Assembly: GCA_016296635.1 (NCBI GenBank)
Contig: JAEDIZ010000102.1
Coordinates: 1-7,408, forward strand
Length of the DNA stretch: 7,408 bases
Direction: 5' to 3'
Source: Oscillospiraceae bacterium
GTDB taxonomy: Bacteria > Bacillota > Clostridia > Oscillospirales > Oscillospiraceae
The notes beneath the pieces were generated by a model. The model was not told where the DNA came from, made no database searches, and saw only the letters and a program-made list of their open reading frames with translations. Of the stretch, positions 4,900-7,408 are shown one piece after another. Every line of letters begins with the position of its first letter. The stretch's first letter is position 1. A program made the translations under genes and the position numbers.

Positions 4900-5475
4900 A
4901 TGCTGTCATTCATTCTATCTCATATAGGCTATTTCATTGCGGGACTGGCAGTGATCCTGCTGCTTGTGCTCCGCCCGGTGCTGAAGCGAAAAAAGCTCCG
5001 GGAGCAGGAAAAGGAAATGTCTCTTCTGCAAAAGCGAAATGAGGCCTTGAACGAAACGCTTCGGAATCCGAAGATGAAAGCGGCAGAGAATACATCTGTG
5101 GGGCCGATGGAGATCCAGTGGGACGAAAAGGCCCTGGATCTTCAGCGTACCGGCCGAACCTCCGTGATGGTGGAGCTGGTGGAGTTTTCCACTTATTCCC
5201 GCCGGAAATATCTGTTCTCCGCAGAGCAGCCCATTCATATCGGCAGCGGCACAGAGAACCAGCTCGTTCTGCCCAGAGAGGGCGTCGCGGCCAGGCATTG
5301 CGAAATATTTGCCATCAATGGCGCGATGGCGGTAAAGGCGGTTGCGGGGGCAAAGGCGGTTCTGGCCAGAGGGAAAACCTCGGCGGTCATCAGCAGCGAA
5401 GGCATACTGCTGAACAATGGCGACCATATCCGTATGGGGACGGCAGATGTTCAGTTCCGCTGTTTTAAGGCGTAA
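4900..5475 (+). CDS. Membrane-anchored degenerate FHA-domain protein
   Basis: A 191-aa protein whose start is ATG 4900, 6 nt after AGGAGG (4888-4893). The N-terminal TM is about residues 9-28 (IGYFIAGLAVILLLVLRPVL), followed by a charged, probably coiled-coil stretch (29-60) and an FHA-like fold at about 103-188. Key FHA phosphothreonine positions are changed. The GR motif reads GSG (115-117), the Ser of SxxH is Ala (A130, in VAARHC), His133 is kept, and the NG of the last loop is not evident. Phosphopeptide binding is therefore doubtful; a structural or scaffolding role is likelier. It sits between the WXG100 genes and essC, which starts 24 bp after its stop. FHA proteins at this position are seen in clostridial T7SS loci, so I consider it a secretion component. 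No gene name is assigned. Confidence 0.85.
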   Translation: MLSFILSHIGYFIAGLAVILLLVLRPVLKRKKLREQEKEMSLLQKRNEALNETLRNPKMKAAENTSVGPMEIQWDEKALDLQRTGRTSVMVELVEFSTYSRRKYLFSAEQPIHIGSGTENQLVLPREGVAARHCEIFAINGAMAVKAVAGAKAVLARGKTSAVISSEGILLNNGDHIRMGTADVQFRCFKA

Positions 5476-5499
5476 GTTTGGGAGAATGAGGGCTTTCAT

Positions 5500-7408
5500 A
5501 TGAGTGTGGTACTTTCCATTTACAGTCACAAAGGGTTCCGCGAAATCACCCTGCCGGAACGCGGCGCCAACGAACTGCAGATCCTGCTGCAAAAGGATCT
5601 GTTTGCGCTGGAGAAGGATATTCGCCTGACGGCTGAACGCAGCGAAAGCGTATGGTCTGTCAGTATCCAGGATGATACAGCGTTTTTGCGGCAGGGGAAC
5701 CGGCGTACCGATACGGTCGTGATCAAGGATGGCATGCAGTTTGAGGTGGATGCCGCCCATGGCAGCTGCATCACCGTGATCGCATTTCAGCAGAGCGATC
5801 CGCTGACCGTGTACAGCAAGTATAGTCTTACGGATATCCGGCAGATCACCGTTGGCAGAGACGAAAAGAACGACATCTGCTATAAAAATGACTTTGTCTC
5901 CGGCACCCACTGCGCCATTACCTTTGAAAACGGACGAGCGATCCTGAATGATTCCTCCACCAACGGAACATATCTGAATTTCCGGCGTGTTTTCGGAAGC
6001 ACCGTGCTCCACTATGGCGACAGCATCCGCATTATGCGCCTGAACATCATTTATCTGGGCAACATGATCGCTATCGACACCTGCGATCATTTGCAGGTCA
6101 GGGCGCTGGAACCGCTGGATGCGGAGGGGTTGGCGGCGCTCTGCGGAGAGCCCACCGGTACCGGCGGCGTAAAGGTGCAATATCACCGCTCGCCCCGCAA
6201 CCTGAGAAAGCTGCACACGGAGCCCTTCGAGATCGAAGCGCCGCCGGAGCAGCAGCCGCTGCGCGAGCAGCCTATTGCCATGATGGTCGGCCCGGCTCTG
6301 ACCATGTCGATCCCCATGGTGTTGGGCAGCCTCCTGTCGGTGGTGGCCAGCCGCTCCACAGGAGCCAGTGCGGGTGCCTTTATGTATATGGGCATGGTCA
6401 CCGCCATTGCTTCTGCGCTGATCGGTGCGGTGTGGGCGCTGGTCAATGTCCGGTATGCCCGCAAGCAGCATAAGCAGGTGGAAAACCAGCGTTTCGAGCG
6501 GTACAGCGAATACTTGGTCCGGATGCGCGACCGCATTGAGCGGGCATATAATGAAAATTCAGAAGCACTGAAGGAACGCTATATCAGTGGCAGCGAGTGC
6601 TGTGCTCTGGACGAACACTCTACGATCCTGTGGAACCGCAACGCTTCCTATGAGGACTTTCTCAGCGTTCGCCTCGGTCTGGGTGACGTTCCCTTCCAAG
6701 CGGACATTCTGGTACCGAAAGAGCGATTTACCATGTTTGATGACTCGCTGGCGGACAAGCCGGCAGTAATCCGTCAGAATTTTCAGACTCTGAAAGAGGT
6801 ACCCGTTACTGTTGATCTGCAGAAGCACCGTCTGATCGGTATTACCGGTGGCGAAAACCGCCGCGAAGCGATCGCTATTGCCAAGGCCATCATGTCGCAG
6901 ATTGCCGCCTCCAACTGTTATACAGAAGTGAAGATGGGCCTTGTTTATGACAGCGGCAATGACGTGGATCGCGGCACATGGGATTTTGCCATGTGGCTGC
7001 CTCATGTATGGTCCAGTGACAAGAAGATCCGATATATCGCTACCGACCGCTCCGAACAGGGAGAGGTCTTCTATGCTTTGACGCAGATCCTGCGGAATCG
7101 GAGCGAGGAAGAGGAGAAGAACCGCAATCTGAAACCGCGTATCGTGCTGTTTGTCACGGACACATCCCTGCTGGATGGCGAGGCAATCTCCAAGTACATT
7201 TTCAGCCGTGAGCAGGATCTGGGCCTTACCACTGTGATCCTAGCGGAAAAGCCGGAAGATCTGCCCAACGAGTGTGAGTGCGTGATCCAGAATGACGGGA
7301 GCTTCTGCGGCGTCTACGACACGCGGGACGGACAGCGCTACGGTACTCAGGTGCAGTTTGACCGGGTTAGTGATGAGAGCCTGTGGAAATTTTCCAGAGC
7401 ACTGGGCC
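5500..7408 (+). CDS. essC: EssC-like T7SS motor ATPase, N-terminal part
   Basis: An incomplete gene: 636 codons visible, open at the right edge. The start is ATG 5500, 7 nt after GAGGG (5488-5492). EssC is the membrane FtsK/SpoIIIE-type ATPase that drives T7SS export. Residues 1-100 form an FHA-like first domain. A canonical FHA follows at about 105-185, with VGR (118-120), S134 and H137 in FVSGTHC, and NGT (155-157). Two TM helices lie at about 259-283 and 293-317. Then comes the family-typical region with WLPHVWSSDKKIRYIATD (499-516). The first ATPase-like region has IGITGGENRRE (446-456) where a P-loop would be and no Lys, consistent with the non-catalytic first module of EssC/EccC proteins. 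The catalytic FtsK domains lie beyond the window. Full-length EssC is typically around 1,450-1,500 aa, so a bit under half is present. Confidence 0.92.
   Translation, partial: MSVVLSIYSHKGFREITLPERGANELQILLQKDLFALEKDIRLTAERSESVWSVSIQDDTAFLRQGNRRTDTVVIKDGMQFEVDAAHGSCITVIAFQQSDPLTVYSKYSLTDIRQITVGRDEKNDICYKNDFVSGTHCAITFENGRAILNDSSTNGTYLNFRRVFGSTVLHYGDSIRIMRLNIIYLGNMIAIDTCDHLQVRALEPLDAEGLAALCGEPTGTGGVKVQYHRSPRNLRKLHTEPFEIEAPPEQQPLREQPIAMMVGPALTMSIPMVLGSLLSVVASRSTGASAGAFMYMGMVTAIASALIGAVWALVNVRYARKQHKQVENQRFERYSEYLVRMRDRIERAYNENSEALKERYISGSECCALDEHSTILWNRNASYEDFLSVRLGLGDVPFQADILVPKERFTMFDDSLADKPAVIRQNFQTLKEVPVTVDLQKHRLIGITGGENRREAIAIAKAIMSQIAASNCYTEVKMGLVYDSGNDVDRGTWDFAMWLPHVWSSDKKIRYIATDRSEQGEVFYALTQILRNRSEEEEKNRNLKPRIVLFVTDTSLLDGEAISKYIFSREQDLGLTTVILAEKPEDLPNECECVIQNDGSFCGVYDTRDGQRYGTQVQFDRVSDESLWKFSRALG

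Noticed and set aside
4915..6471. 518-aa minus-strand open frame
   Set aside because: Antisense shadow of the FHA gene and essC. The plus-strand genes have clear domains and ribosome-binding sites, and the antisense product is low-complexity, His/Arg/Gln-rich with no domain.

Overview
The window is a chromosomal segment from a Gram-positive bacterium, most likely a gut-type Clostridia (Oscillospiraceae/Ruminococcaceae-like). This is inferred from strong AGGAGG ribosome-binding sites, a Firmicutes-type (T7SSb) secretion gene set led by an EssC-like ATPase, a DUF4176 gene, and C/G-ending codons in the core genes. The genus cannot be fixed from sequence alone.

Left part (1-1842): an accessory, gene-poor region with signs of mobile-element decay. 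The minus strand carries a strong promoter-like site at 388-416 whose spacer holds a perfect dyad. It would drive a leader RNA with two terminator-like hairpins (222-254, 107-127) toward the left edge. At 459-540 there is a 19-bp perfect inverted repeat plus an array of TGCGTATT-like repeats, partly at 11-bp spacing. It lies downstream of a possible 51-aa minus-strand ORF (586-741). A DDE-transposase fragment with its own good promoter follows (1000-1367). Positions 1368-1842 hold no convincing gene.

Right part (1843-7408, all + strand): a type VII secretion locus. A three-gene module comes first: a 368-aa putative secreted effector (WXG100-like helical N-terminus ending in a YxxxE motif, small-residue-rich hydrophobic C-terminal half), a DUF4176 protein, and a two-TM membrane protein that overlaps the DUF4176 gene by 17 bp. 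The core follows: two different WXG100 proteins (98 and 106 aa), a membrane-anchored degenerate FHA protein (191 aa), and the 5' 1.9 kb of essC. The visible part of EssC has a canonical FHA domain, two TM segments and the first, Walker-less ATPase-like region. The window ends inside essC.

Working model: EssC is the membrane motor, the WXG100 proteins are secreted partners, and the FHA protein is a likely cytoplasmic-face or membrane scaffold. The upstream trio is a cargo module of effector, accessory factor and candidate immunity protein. Gaps between the WXG100 genes and the FHA gene contain strong RNA hairpins that could keep the abundant small substrates expressed well above the motor genes.
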